DNA of 48,507 nt from an uncultured Clostridia bacterium (GCA_947572415.1 CANPBT010000010.1:1-48507); one strand, 5' to 3'; shown: positions 24,031-32,885, counted from the stretch's first letter. Notes: a model not told the origin generated them from the letters alone. A program made the numbers and translations.

Positions 24031-25743
24031 ATGTTAGAGAAGTACATAAACGCAGCAAGGCGGGTAATAAAAGCCGACCTCGTGCTTAAAAACACAACCT
24101 ACCTTGACGTTTTTACGGGCAAGCTTAAAAAGGGCGATATCGCCGTTGCGGGCGAAAAAATCGTCGGGATAGGCGAGTACGAGGGGGAAAAGGAAATCGA
24201 CTGCTCCGCGCTCACCGTTTTGCCGGGGTATATCGACGGTCACGTTCATATCGAGTCGTCGCAGCTTTCCCCCGAGGAGTTCGCGTCTTTGATAGTCCCC
24301 CGCGGCACGACGACTATTATCGCCGACCCGCACGAAATAACCAACGTATGCGGTATGGCGGGCTGCGAATATATCGCGAAAGCCTCTGAAAACGTACCGC
24401 TTGACGTGAAAATTCAGCTTCCGTCGTGCGTGCCCGCAACTCCTTTCGAAACCAGCGGCGCGGTATTGAACGGCAAGGATATTGCCGAAAATATCACAAA
24501 CGAGTACATTTTCGGACTGGGAGAATTTATGAATTATCCCGGAGTTTTATTTTGCGATAAGGACGTTATAAAAAAGCTCGAAGCCGCGCACGAGCACGGT
24601 AAAGTTATCGACGGGCACGCCCCCGCGGTGTACGGCTACGATTTGAACGCATACCTTTGCGGCGGCATTTCCACCGACCACGAGTGCGTTTATGCCGACG
24701 AAATCGAAGAAAAAATTTCAAAGGGTATGTACGTTCATATACGTCACGGCTCGTCCACGCAAAATCTGGGCAACGCAAAATACATAACCGAGGCAAATAT
24801 GCGCCGCTTCATTCTGTGCACCGACGACAGACACGCCGCCGACCTCAAAGAAAAGGGTCATTTGGACGACGCGTTGCGCCGCCTTGTGGCGGACGGGCTC
24901 GACCCGATTACCGCTGTAACCTGCGCCACGCTCAACTGTGCAGAGTGCTACGGGCTTAAATTCAGGGGCGGCATAGCGCCTTTCTGGCTTGCCGACCTCG
25001 TCGCGGTTGACAACCTCAAAGATTTCAACGCGCAGTACGTTATTAAGAGCGGTAAACTCGTTGCCGAAAATGGCAGACCGCTTTTCGATACTTCAAAGCG
25101 CTATCTGCCCGAAAACGTGTTGAACACCGTGCACGTAAATGATATGAAAGCGGAGGATTTTGTGCTCAAAATCAACAGCCCGAAGGCTAAGGCAATTACT
25201 ATCGAGCCGGGCGGCGTAGTTACAGGCTGCGAAATCGTAGACGTAACCCGCGAAAACGGCGATGTCGTTGTAAAGGGTACCGACTTATTAAAGCTTGCGG
25301 TTGTCGAAAGACACCATATGACGGGCAATATAGGCAAGGCGCTTTTCAAGGGCTACGGCTTGACGGGCGGCGCTATGGGCATAACCATCGCGCACGATTC
25401 GCACAACATAATACTTATGGGCGACGATAACGGGGCTATGGCAAAGGCGGCTAACAAGCTTAAAGAGATAGGCGGCGGAATGGTGCTCGTAAATTCGAAA
25501 ACGGGCGAGGTCGACTCGCTCACGCTGGATATCGGCGGGCTTATGTCCTCGCGCGACGCGGAAAGCTTGCAGCGCGACTCGCGCGCGCTGATTGAAAAGG
25601 CGCACGCAATGGGCGTCAAGCGCGAGTACGAAGCGTTTATGTCGCTCGCATTCCTCTCGCTTGCGGTTATCCCCAGATTGAAGCTTGTAGACAAGGGGCT
25701 TTTCGACGTGGAAAAATTCGCGTTCACAACGCTTGAAGCGTAA
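24031..25743 (+). CDS. ade: adenine deaminase
   Basis: A 570-residue amidohydrolase that converts adenine to hypoxanthine and ammonia for purine salvage. PGYIDGHVHIESS (about 65-77) holds the first metal-binding His pair. DPHEITNVCG (about 91-100) and GHAPAVYGYDLNAYLCGGISTDHE (around residue 195-218) give further metal ligands and the family signature. The C-terminal domain (GGAMGITIAHDSHNII) is typical of the long bacterial Ade enzymes. Length is normal. The gene has its own promoter and pairs functionally with the purine permease upstream. Confidence 0.95.
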   Translation: MLEKYINAARRVIKADLVLKNTTYLDVFTGKLKKGDIAVAGEKIVGIGEYEGEKEIDCSALTVLPGYIDGHVHIESSQLSPEEFASLIVPRGTTTIIADPHEITNVCGMAGCEYIAKASENVPLDVKIQLPSCVPATPFETSGAVLNGKDIAENITNEYIFGLGEFMNYPGVLFCDKDVIKKLEAAHEHGKVIDGHAPAVYGYDLNAYLCGGISTDHECVYADEIEEKISKGMYVHIRHGSSTQNLGNAKYITEANMRRFILCTDDRHAADLKEKGHLDDALRRLVADGLDPITAVTCATLNCAECYGLKFRGGIAPFWLADLVAVDNLKDFNAQYVIKSGKLVAENGRPLFDTSKRYLPENVLNTVHVNDMKAEDFVLKINSPKAKAITIEPGGVVTGCEIVDVTRENGDVVVKGTDLLKLAVVERHHMTGNIGKALFKGYGLTGGAMGITIAHDSHNIILMGDDNGAMAKAANKLKEIGGGMVLVNSKTGEVDSLTLDIGGLMSSRDAESLQRDSRALIEKAHAMGVKREYEAFMSLAFLSLAVIPRLKLVDKGLFDVEKFAFTTLEA

Positions 25744-25805
25744 TCTCGATAAATAGCGGGACAAAAAGCAAAGCTTAATCGTTTTATTTACAAAGATGCA
25801 AGCTT

Positions 25806-26285
25806 ATGAAGAAATGTTTACTACCGATTGCAATATTAACTATAATCGCAATATGTTTTTGCGTGTTTGGCTTTGTCGCCTGTAAGCCGTCATACACGAT
25901 AAATTATTCTGCAATTGAAGAAAACGGCGAAATAGTTGCGTATTCGGTTGAAGGAAGCACGCGAAGCAAGGTTATAGAAATACCTGCCGAGTATAACGGC
26001 AAGCCAGTGACCGAAATCGGCGAATATGCGTTTAAAGAGGGAGCTTTTCTGTTTGTCAAGCTTGAAAAAATAACTATACCCGACAGTGTGACGAAAATCG
26101 GCAGTAATGCGCTTTGTCAGTGTGATGAATTGACGGATATTTATTTCGGCGGCACTAAAACGCAGTGGGAAGCTATTGATAAGGGCAGCGACTGGAATAA
26201 CGGTGCGGGGCGATTCAGCGACAGAGGCTTTTACATAATACATTGCACGGACGGAGATATTATCAAAGAGCCCGTTTACGAGTAA
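25806..26285 (+). CDS. leucine-rich-repeat lipoprotein (BspA type)
   Basis: A 159-residue exported protein. Residues 1-26 are a lipoprotein signal ending in the lipobox FVAC. The mature part contains two to three LRR_5/BspA-type repeats (IPAEYNGKPVTEIGEYAFKE and IPDSVTKIGSNALCQC, then LTDIYFGGTKTQWEAI), the type common in surface proteins of gut Clostridia. It is much shorter than most BspA proteins. The role is presumably a surface or adhesion function. A weak ribosome site precedes the ATG. Its base composition is more A+T-rich than that of its neighbours. Confidence 0.8.
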   Translation: MKKCLLPIAILTIIAICFCVFGFVACKPSYTINYSAIEENGEIVAYSVEGSTRSKVIEIPAEYNGKPVTEIGEYAFKEGAFLFVKLEKITIPDSVTKIGSNALCQCDELTDIYFGGTKTQWEAIDKGSDWNNGAGRFSDRGFYIIHCTDGDIIKEPVYE

Positions 26286-26301
26286 CAAGTTATGTTTAAA
26301 T

Positions 26302-26330
26302 TAAAGGTGTGATATTTTTATCGCGCCTTT
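26302..26330 (+). terminator. terminator after the LRR lipoprotein gene
   Basis: AAAGGTGTGATA, short T-rich loop, TATCGCGCCTTT, with G-U pairs in the stem, followed by AATTTTATTTT. The stretch from here to secA at 26489 is A+T-rich. It has a possible weak promoter (TTACTT, 16 bp, TAAAAT near 26375-26402) and a small hairpin (CCGCGCG/CGCGCG) before the secA ribosome site. Confidence 0.65.
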
Positions 26331-26488
26331 AATTTTATTTTACAAAAAAATATAAAATTCTTAAAAAACAATTTTACTTATGCGCTCAAATATAGTAAAA
26401 TAGATAAGTAAAAATATAAATTTGCGATAATTAAAAACAATATCACCGCGCGGATTTTGAAAAATACGCGCGTGCACGGAGTTATTTT

Positions 26489-29449
26489 ATGGGACTTATC
26501 AGATATATCCTCGGCTCGGATTCGAGGAAGAGCCTTAAAAAGCTTAACAAACTTGCTTTAAAGGTTGAAGAGCTTGAACCTAAGTACGCTGCAATGAGCG
26601 ACGAGGAATTAAAAAGCCAGACCGGCATTTTAAAGGACAGGCTCGCAAAGGGCGAAACGCTCGACGATATTCTGTTCGACGCGTTCGCGGCTTTGAGAGA
26701 GGCGAGCTGGCGTGTTCTGGGTATGAAGCACTTCCACGTTCAGATAGTCGGCGGCATATGTCTGCATCAGGGACGTATCGCCGAAATGAAAACGGGTGAA
26801 GGTAAAACGCTCGTTTCCACCCTTCCCGCGTATTTGAACGCGCTTACTGGCAAGGGCGTGCATATCGTCACCGTAAACGATTACCTTGCAAAGCGTGACG
26901 CGGAGTGGATGGGTAAAGTCCATAAATTTATGGGGCTTACATGCGGCGTGGTCGTGCCCGGTATGGACGACAGCGACAAGCAGAGGGCGTATAAGTGCGA
27001 CATAATCTACGCAACTAATAACGAGCTCGGCTTCGACTACCTCCGCGACAACCTCAAAACCTCGATTCCTTCGATGGTTCAGCGCGAGCTTAATTTCTGT
27101 ATAATCGACGAGGTCGACTCGATTTTAATCGACGAAGCCCGTACGCCGCTCATTATTTCGGGTAAGGGCGGTGAAAGCTCGAAGCTGTACGAACAGGTCG
27201 ACGCGTTCGTAAGAAGGCTTTCGGGCGGCTTTGACGACGACAAAAAGGACGCCGAAAAGAAAGCACCTACCCGCAAGAAAAAGGAGCTCAACGAAGAAGA
27301 GCAGAAAGCGCAGGACAGGCTTACTTCCATACTCGAAGAGATGGAAAACTGGGACTATATAATCGACAGAAAGGATAAGTCGGTAACCATAACCGAAAAG
27401 GGCGCGGAAAAGGCGGAAAGCTTCTTCGGCATAGCTAACCTCGGCGATATCGAAAACGCCGATTTGAACCACCACATACAGCAGGCGCTTAAAGCGCACG
27501 AGCTTTTCAAGCGCGACGAGGACTATATCGTATCCGACGACGGCGAAATACTCATAGTCGACGAATTTACCGGCCGTGTTCTGAACGGCAGAAGATATTC
27601 CGACGGGCTCCACCAGGCAATAGAGGCAAAGGAAAAGGTCAAGGTAAAGGACGAAAACAAGACCCACGCTACGGTAACCTTCCAGAACTATTTCAGGCTT
27701 TATAAAAAGCTTTCGGGTATGACGGGTACGGCAAAGACCGAAGAGGACGAGTTCAGGACGATATACTCGCTCGACGTTATCGAAATCCCCACCAACCGCC
27801 CCGTACAGCGCGTGGATTACGCGGATATGATTTACTCCACCGTTGAGGGTAAGAAAAAGGCTATCGTAAACGAAGTTGTCGAGCGCCACGAAAAGGGCCA
27901 GCCCATACTTATCGGTACGATAACGGTAGAAAAATCCGAGGAAATTTCCCGCCTTTTACGCCGTAACGGAATAAAGCATAACATACTCAACGCGAAGAAC
28001 CACGAACGCGAAGCGGAAATCGTAGCGCAGGCGGGCAGACTTAACGCCGTAACAATCGCCACCAACATGGCGGGGCGCGGAACCGATATTCTTCTCGGCG
28101 GCAACCCCGAGTACCTTTCGAAAAAGCGTATGCGCGAAGAGGGCTACGACCACGAAATGATAGAAACGGCTATATCCTACGCTGACAGGCAGTTCAACGA
28201 CGAGGAAATTGCCGCAAGGAACAGATACGCCGAGCTTTATAAAATGTACAAAGCCGAAACCGACGCGGAAAAGGAAAAGGTTGTTGCCGCGGGCGGGCTC
28301 TGCATACTCGGTACCGAGCGCCACGAATCCCGCCGTATCGACAACCAGCTGCGCGGCCGAAGCGGACGTCAGGGCGACCCGGGCGATTCGATATTCTTCA
28401 TATCTCTCGAAGACGACCTTGCAAAAAGGTTCGGCGGCGAAAGTATGAAAAAGCTGTACAATATTTTCAAAATAGAAGAAGACCAGTGCCTGCAATCGAA
28501 GATGCTTTCAAGGAGCATAGAAAACGCGCAGAAAGCAATCGAAGGCAGAAACTTCGGCATAAGAAAGCACACCCTTCAGTACGACGAGGTAATGAACGAG
28601 CAGCGTAAAGCTGTTTACGGCAACCGTATGTCCGTTCTGAAAGGCGAAAACGTGCACGACCAGATGCTTCAATTTATTCCCGACTACGTTGCAAAGGTTG
28701 TCGGCGAAACCGTAAATACCGACGCAATGCCCGAAAAATGGGATGAAGTCGCTTTGAACGAGGCTTTGAAGCAGCGCGTTTATCCCGACGAGTGCGAGTT
28801 TGAAATTACACGTGAAATGCTCGAGAAATGGGATTACGACTACGCTATGAAAAAGATTTCAAACGAAGTCATAAAATCCTACGAGCAGAAAATCGAAAAC
28901 ATCAAAATAGACACAAACGGACAAGTCGACTACTACCAGATCGAACGCAACGAGCTGTTGCGCGCCGTCGACCGTAACTGGATAGACCATATCGACGCAA
29001 TGGACCAGCTCCGCAAGGGTATAGGTCTGCGCGGCTACGCCCAGCAGGACCCCGTAATCGCGTATAAGCAGGAAGGCTTCCAGATGTTTGACGAAATGGT
29101 CGAGCGTATTCAGTCGACAACCATTTCGAGGCTGTTAAAGGGCAGAATAGTGCGCATACAGCAGGGCAGACCCGTGCCCATACAGCGTATACCCGCGGCG
29201 CAGCGCGTAAGTCAGGCGGCGGAGCCTCAGCCCGAAAGCGCGCCCCAGGCTTCGCCCGCAGAGCAAAAACCCGCGGCGCCTATGATAGGCGACGCGCCCC
29301 AGCCCCCCAAGGATTTGGCCGCGAATATCGGAGGCAAGGCTCAGCCCAAGGTTGCGGCTAAAAATACCAAGGTCGGCAGAAACGACCCCTGTCCCTGCGG
29401 AAGCGGCAAAAAATATAAAGACTGCTGCTACTGGAATGACAATAAGTAA
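26489..29449 (+). CDS. secA: preprotein translocase ATPase SecA
   Basis: A 986-residue motor of the Sec pathway at the membrane. Walker A MKTGEGKTLVS (about 102-112), DEVDSILIDEARTPLIISG (Walker B region) and the RGTDILLGGNPEYL and GRSGRQGDPG motifs of the second motor domain are intact. Residues about 245-275 are a charged Lys/Glu insert in NBD1. After an Ala/Pro/Gln-rich linker (about 905-955) the C-terminal zinc-binding tail RNDPCPCGSGKKYKDCC is present, which binds SecB or phospholipids in other species. CGGAG lies 10 nt before the ATG. Confidence 0.97.
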   Translation: MGLIRYILGSDSRKSLKKLNKLALKVEELEPKYAAMSDEELKSQTGILKDRLAKGETLDDILFDAFAALREASWRVLGMKHFHVQIVGGICLHQGRIAEMKTGEGKTLVSTLPAYLNALTGKGVHIVTVNDYLAKRDAEWMGKVHKFMGLTCGVVVPGMDDSDKQRAYKCDIIYATNNELGFDYLRDNLKTSIPSMVQRELNFCIIDEVDSILIDEARTPLIISGKGGESSKLYEQVDAFVRRLSGGFDDDKKDAEKKAPTRKKKELNEEEQKAQDRLTSILEEMENWDYIIDRKDKSVTITEKGAEKAESFFGIANLGDIENADLNHHIQQALKAHELFKRDEDYIVSDDGEILIVDEFTGRVLNGRRYSDGLHQAIEAKEKVKVKDENKTHATVTFQNYFRLYKKLSGMTGTAKTEEDEFRTIYSLDVIEIPTNRPVQRVDYADMIYSTVEGKKKAIVNEVVERHEKGQPILIGTITVEKSEEISRLLRRNGIKHNILNAKNHEREAEIVAQAGRLNAVTIATNMAGRGTDILLGGNPEYLSKKRMREEGYDHEMIETAISYADRQFNDEEIAARNRYAELYKMYKAETDAEKEKVVAAGGLCILGTERHESRRIDNQLRGRSGRQGDPGDSIFFISLEDDLAKRFGGESMKKLYNIFKIEEDQCLQSKMLSRSIENAQKAIEGRNFGIRKHTLQYDEVMNEQRKAVYGNRMSVLKGENVHDQMLQFIPDYVAKVVGETVNTDAMPEKWDEVALNEALKQRVYPDECEFEITREMLEKWDYDYAMKKISNEVIKSYEQKIENIKIDTNGQVDYYQIERNELLRAVDRNWIDHIDAMDQLRKGIGLRGYAQQDPVIAYKQEGFQMFDEMVERIQSTTISRLLKGRIVRIQQGRPVPIQRIPAAQRVSQAAEPQPESAPQASPAEQKPAAPMIGDAPQPPKDLAANIGGKAQPKVAAKNTKVGRNDPCPCGSGKKYKDCCYWNDNK

Positions 29450-29499
29450 GTTCACAACTACCGTGTAACTTTTCTACGACTTAAAAAATAAGGTTTTAA

Positions 29500-30600
29500 A
29501 TGTTTAAAGCAGACGATTACAGGTTACGTCTTAAAACTCTTTCCGACACTCTTTCGGAAACCAAATACGCGCTGGATATAGACCATCTCGGCGCGAAGCT
29601 CGAAGCGCTTAAAAAAGAGCAGGAAGACCCCGCGGTTTGGCAGGATTTGGAAAAATCCAAAAAAATCGGCAGGGAAATTTCTGGTGTGGAAAACAAGCTC
29701 GATGCTTTTAAGCGCGGTGAAACCGCACTTGCCGACGCTTACGCTTTTATCGATTTAATCGAGGAGGCGGATGACGAGAGCCTTATCCCCGAGCTCGAAA
29801 ATATGATTACAGTCGCGGAGGAAGATATCGAACAAACGAGGCTTCGCGCGCTTCTTCGCGGCAAATACGACGGCAACAACGCTATTTTGAACCTGCACTC
29901 GGGCGCGGGCGGCACCGAGGCTTGCGACTGGACTTCGATGCTGTACAGAATGTATACGAGGTATTGCGAAAGGTCGGGCTTCAAGGTTACCGAAATGGAC
30001 TTCGAGGACGGCGACGAAGCGGGGCTTAAAAGCGTCAGCTTCCGCGTCGAGGGCGAAAACGCATACGGCTTTTTAAAGGCGGAAAAGGGCGTGCACAGGC
30101 TCGTGCGCATTTCCCCGTTCGATTCCAACAAACGCCGCCACACGTCGTTCGCTTCGCTCGAAGTAATGCCCGAGGTCGAGGACGACAACGAGATAGAAAT
30201 AAAGGACGACGACATAAGGATAGACGTGTACCGCTCTTCCGGAGCCGGCGGCCAGAAGGTTAACAAAACCGAAACGGCGATAAGGATTACCCACTTCCCT
30301 ACGGGCATCGTAGTCACTTGCCAGAATGAAAGAAGCCAGTTGCAGAACAAGGAAATGGCTTTCCAGTATCTTCGCGCAAAGCTTATCGAGCGGCAGATTG
30401 CCGACCGTGAAGCCGCCGACGCGGAGCTTAAAGGCGAGATAAAGAAAATCGAGTGGGGCAGTCAGATCAGAAGCTACGTATTCTGTCCGTATACTCTTGT
30501 AAAGGACCACAGAACAGGCTTTGAAAACACTAACGTGCAAGCGGTTATGGACGGCGACATTCAGGGATTTATCATCGACTATTTAAAGAAAACTATTTAA
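29500..30600 (+). CDS. prfB: peptide chain release factor 2, no frameshift
   Basis: A 366-residue class I release factor for UGA and UAA. The discriminator region has SPFDSNKRRHTSF (about 204-216), the RF2-type tripeptide being SPF. The catalytic GGQ is in SSGAGGQKVNKTETAIRITH (about 245-264). The gene is one continuous frame: there is no in-frame UGA after about 25 codons and no CTTTGA slippery site, so the autoregulatory +1 frameshift common in prfB is absent. It follows secA, as in many Firmicutes. Confidence 0.95.
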   Translation: MFKADDYRLRLKTLSDTLSETKYALDIDHLGAKLEALKKEQEDPAVWQDLEKSKKIGREISGVENKLDAFKRGETALADAYAFIDLIEEADDESLIPELENMITVAEEDIEQTRLRALLRGKYDGNNAILNLHSGAGGTEACDWTSMLYRMYTRYCERSGFKVTEMDFEDGDEAGLKSVSFRVEGENAYGFLKAEKGVHRLVRISPFDSNKRRHTSFASLEVMPEVEDDNEIEIKDDDIRIDVYRSSGAGGQKVNKTETAIRITHFPTGIVVTCQNERSQLQNKEMAFQYLRAKLIERQIADREAADAELKGEIKKIEWGSQIRSYVFCPYTLVKDHRTGFENTNVQAVMDGDIQGFIIDYLKKTI

Positions 30601-30661
30601 CGCAGCGTATGAGTTATAAGGTTTAAGGTTTAAAACATTCTTCGGAAAGAGGAGGTTTATT

Positions 30662-31135
30662 ATGGCTCTCGATATAAAAACAGCGGGGCTTGAATTTGTG
30701 AAAACCGTGCTTGTTTTGTACAGGTCGGGCAAATACTACCGCGAAAAAGAAGTGCTTGCGAAAAAGTTTCTGGAGTATTCCATTGACGCAGGACATTTGA
30801 TAACGGAAGTGGGCAACTGCCCGCAGGCGGCGCGCATAAACGCCGCAAGGGTCGCCGTAAGGCAGCTTGACAGAGCTGTTTTCGTTTTAAACGTAATGGG
30901 CGCAGAGGGCATATATTCCAAACGCCGTATGCAGCACGTCACAAATCTTGCGGACCGAATCCGCGAAATGCTTACGCCAACCGAAAGCGAAATTCTGGAA
31001 GCGCGGCAGCTCGCCTCCGCGAAGCCGCAGCTCAAACCGCAGTCTCAGCCCGAACGCAAACCGCGTCTGTCGCTGCCGCAAACAAAGGACGAGGGCGGCT
31101 TCAACGACGTTTACGAGGGTAAATTGAAATTTTAA
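30662..31135 (+). CDS. four-helix-bundle protein, Avd/S23-like
   Basis: A 157-residue protein with a strong AGGAGG site. Residues about 5-110 are four predicted helices. The segment RVAVRQLDRAVFVLNVMGAEGIYSKRRMQHVTNLADRIREML resembles helices 3-4 of the Avd / S23-type four-helix family ('LdrLrvLLrLA..lgllS.kqyeh...lldEigrmL'). Avd proteins are accessory factors of diversity-generating retroelements, but no reverse transcriptase or template repeat is present. The tail (115-157) is a Pro/Gln/Lys linker. It sits between prfB and tsaD, so a housekeeping role related to RNA or translation is possible. The family assignment is from pattern only. Confidence 0.45.
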   Translation: MALDIKTAGLEFVKTVLVLYRSGKYYREKEVLAKKFLEYSIDAGHLITEVGNCPQAARINAARVAVRQLDRAVFVLNVMGAEGIYSKRRMQHVTNLADRIREMLTPTESEILEARQLASAKPQLKPQSQPERKPRLSLPQTKDEGGFNDVYEGKLKF

Positions 31136-31139
31136 AAAT

Positions 31140-31160
31140 ACGGCGGCTTACCGCCGTTTT
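31140..31160 (+). terminator. hairpin just before tsaD
   Basis: ACGGCGG, loop CTTA, CCGCCGT, then TTT. It starts 4 nt after the upstream stop codon and ends about 6 nt before the tsaD ATG, where a ribosome site would normally be. It looks like an intrinsic terminator or attenuator, but its T run is short. Confidence 0.5.
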
Positions 31161-31165
31161 CGATT

Positions 31166-32197
31166 ATGTACGGTAATTTCACTATAAAACAAAACCCCGT
31201 AATACTCGGGATAGAATCGAGCTGCGACGAAACCGCCGCGGCGGTAATACGCGGCAGGACGCTTTTATCGAGCGTGATTTTCTCGTCCGCCGCCGAACAG
31301 GCTAAATACGGCGGCGTGGTGCCGGAAATAGCTTCCCGCGCGCATACCGACGCGATAGACGAGGCTGTGAAAGCCGCGCTTAAAAAGGCGGATATCGCGT
31401 TTAATGACATCGACGCTGTTGCGGTTACCTACGGCGCGGGGCTTTTGGGCGCGCTTTTAGTCGGGCTATCTTTCGCGAAAGCGCTTGCGTATACCCTTAA
31501 CGTGCCGCTTATCGCGGTAAACCATATACGCGGCCACCTTGCCGCCGCATATTTATGCGACAGTAAACTGAAGCCTCCTTACGTAACCTTGCTTGCGAGC
31601 GGAGGACACACGGCGATTTTGCACACTAAAACGTATACCGAATTTGAAATTTTAGGCGGAACTTCGGACGACGCAGCGGGCGAAGCTTTCGATAAAGTGG
31701 CAAGGATTCTGGGCTTGCCTTATCCCGGCGGACCGAACGTACAAAAGCTTGCCGAAAGCGGCAAAGCGGAAATCGCGTTTCCTCGCGCGCTCGTTAAAAA
31801 CGTAAGCAAAATGCAGTTTTCTTACAGCGGACTTAAAACAGCCGTTATAAACTACTGTCACAACGCGGAGCAAAAAGGCGAGCAGGTTAACCGTGCCGAC
31901 GTTGCGGCGTCTTTCCAGCGCGCGGCTATCGACCCGCTTGTTTTAAAAACCGTGGAAAGCGCGAAAATGCTGGGCGTAAAAACGGTAACGGCGGGCGGCG
32001 GAGTTGCGGCAAACGGTTATCTGAGGGATTCTTTGACGAAAGCTTGCAAAGAGGCGAATATAAAACTGATTTTGCCCGAAAAGGTATATTGCACTGACAA
32101 TGCGGCTATGATTGCCGCGGAGGGGCTTATACAATATCGGGCGGGTAATTTTGCGGCAATGGATATAAACGCCAGCGCGAGCATACCATTGAAGTAA
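31166..32197 (+). CDS. tsaD: tRNA N6-adenosine threonylcarbamoyltransferase
   Basis: A 343-residue TsaD/Kae1 protein that transfers threonylcarbamoyl to A37 of ANN-decoding tRNAs with TsaB and TsaE. The N-terminal LGIESSCDETAAAV (about 14-27), the metal-binding HxxxH in VNHIRGHLAAAY (about 110-121), LLASGGHTAIL, GEAFDKVARILGLPYPGGP and the late CTDNAAMIA (Asp metal ligand) are all there. The usual Glu of HHxEGH is Arg. No ribosome site precedes the ATG, and a terminator-like hairpin occupies that place. tsaB and tsaE are not in the window. Confidence 0.95.
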   Translation: MYGNFTIKQNPVILGIESSCDETAAAVIRGRTLLSSVIFSSAAEQAKYGGVVPEIASRAHTDAIDEAVKAALKKADIAFNDIDAVAVTYGAGLLGALLVGLSFAKALAYTLNVPLIAVNHIRGHLAAAYLCDSKLKPPYVTLLASGGHTAILHTKTYTEFEILGGTSDDAAGEAFDKVARILGLPYPGGPNVQKLAESGKAEIAFPRALVKNVSKMQFSYSGLKTAVINYCHNAEQKGEQVNRADVAASFQRAAIDPLVLKTVESAKMLGVKTVTAGGGVAANGYLRDSLTKACKEANIKLILPEKVYCTDNAAMIAAEGLIQYRAGNFAAMDINASASIPLK

Positions 32198-32222
32198 ATC
32201 GCGCATATATTTAGCAATACTG

Positions 32223-32252
32223 AAAAAGGCTTCCCCTGAGAGGAAGCCTTTT
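32223..32252. terminator. bidirectional terminator tsaD / xre
   Basis: AAAAAGGCTTCC, 7-nt loop, GGAAGCCTTTT. It lies between the convergent tsaD and xre genes, and its right end overlaps the xre stop codon. The GGCTTCC/GGAAGCC stem resembles the arms of the REP-like repeats at 1629 and 19190. Confidence 0.85.
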
Positions 32253-32454
32253 AATCTTCTAAACCTAAAAGATAGTCTGTTGAAACGTTTAAAAATCGAG
32301 CTATGTCCACTATTGTCTGCATAGGCGGTTCGTTATTACCGTTAAGCCATTCAGATAATGTCGATTTTTTTACTTTAAGCGCTTCGCAAAGGTCTTTTTG
32401 AAGTTTACCTTGTACTTTTAGTTCTTGTTTAACTCGTACACCGAATGTTTTCAT
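32251..32454 (-). CDS. XRE-family helix-turn-helix regulator
   Basis: A 67-residue protein consisting only of a Cro/CI-type HTH. LQKDLCEALKVKKSTLSEWLNG (helices 2-3) and the closing VDIARFLNVSTDYLLGLED are typical. It is divergent from the DUF6809 gene at 32541, and the 86-bp gap carries two copies of a palindrome, so it probably represses both itself and that gene. No ribosome site is visible: TATAAT sits 7 nt before the ATG, so the mRNA may be leaderless. Confidence 0.9.
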   Translation of the reverse strand: MKTFGVRVKQELKVQGKLQKDLCEALKVKKSTLSEWLNGNNEPPMQTIVDIARFLNVSTDYLLGLED

Positions 32455-32456
32455 AA

Positions 32457-32517
32457 TTCATATTATATAAACTTTTACAAATAAATGCTTGACAATTCAT
32501 AAAATATGAACTACAAT
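32457..32517. promoter_or_regulatory. divergent promoter region with two palindromic operators
   Basis: Plus strand: TTGACA (32489-32494), 17 bp, TACAAT (32512-32517) for the DUF6809 gene. Its spacer contains the perfect palindrome TTCATAAAATATGAA (32496-32510). Minus strand: TATAAT (32467-32462) 7 nt before the xre ATG. It is overlapped by TTCATATTATATAAA (32457-32471), the same palindrome with one changed base. Binding at both sites would shut both promoters. Confidence 0.75.
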
Positions 32518-32540
32518 TTTAATAAAAAAAGGAGAAGCAA

Positions 32541-32822
32541 ATGAAAAATTCTATTTTAAAATTTTTATATTTTATGGATAACGATACGGGTTTGTATAAT
32601 TTGGTGCAAAAAACGGAAAAGTATAAATCATTAAACGAAGAAGCGTTTAACTATTACCGAATTTTGGAAGAAAAGCTGGATAAAAAGGATTTTACATTGT
32701 TTGACAAATTTGTCGACGCATTTATGAGCGCGGAAAACGAATTTGGTGAAGAGAGCTTTATTACGGGTTTTAAATGCGGCTTGCGCCTTGCCGTAGAGTG
32801 TGTTTGTGATGACGGGTTTTAA
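32541..32822 (+). CDS. DUF6809 family protein
   Basis: A 93-residue protein with the DUF6809 pattern: an N-terminal ILKFLYFMDNDTG segment, a first helix (YKSLNEEAFNYYRILEEKLD), a second helix and the closing ESFITGFKCGLRLAVECV. It has a strong AAAGGAG site and is A+T-rich compared with the ileS region. It is divergent from, and probably controlled by, the XRE regulator. Function is unknown. It is a distant relative of the protein at 18703. Confidence 0.65.
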   Translation: MKNSILKFLYFMDNDTGLYNLVQKTEKYKSLNEEAFNYYRILEEKLDKKDFTLFDKFVDAFMSAENEFGEESFITGFKCGLRLAVECVCDDGF

Positions 32823-32850
32823 TATTTTACGGCATTTGTTTATTTTTTAC

Positions 32851-32879
32851 TTTACATTTCAAAAAGTATTTTATATAAT
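32851..32879 (+). promoter_or_regulatory. ileS promoter
   Basis: TTTACA (32851-32856), 17 bp, perfect TATAAT (32874-32879), giving a transcript that begins near 32886, just in front of the T-box leader. Confidence 0.75.
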
Positions 32880-32885
32880 TAGTAT

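Noticed and set aside
30662..31135. Diversity-generating retroelement
   Set aside because: Only an Avd-like protein is present. I found no reverse transcriptase, no template/variable repeat pair and no C-type-lectin target gene in the window.
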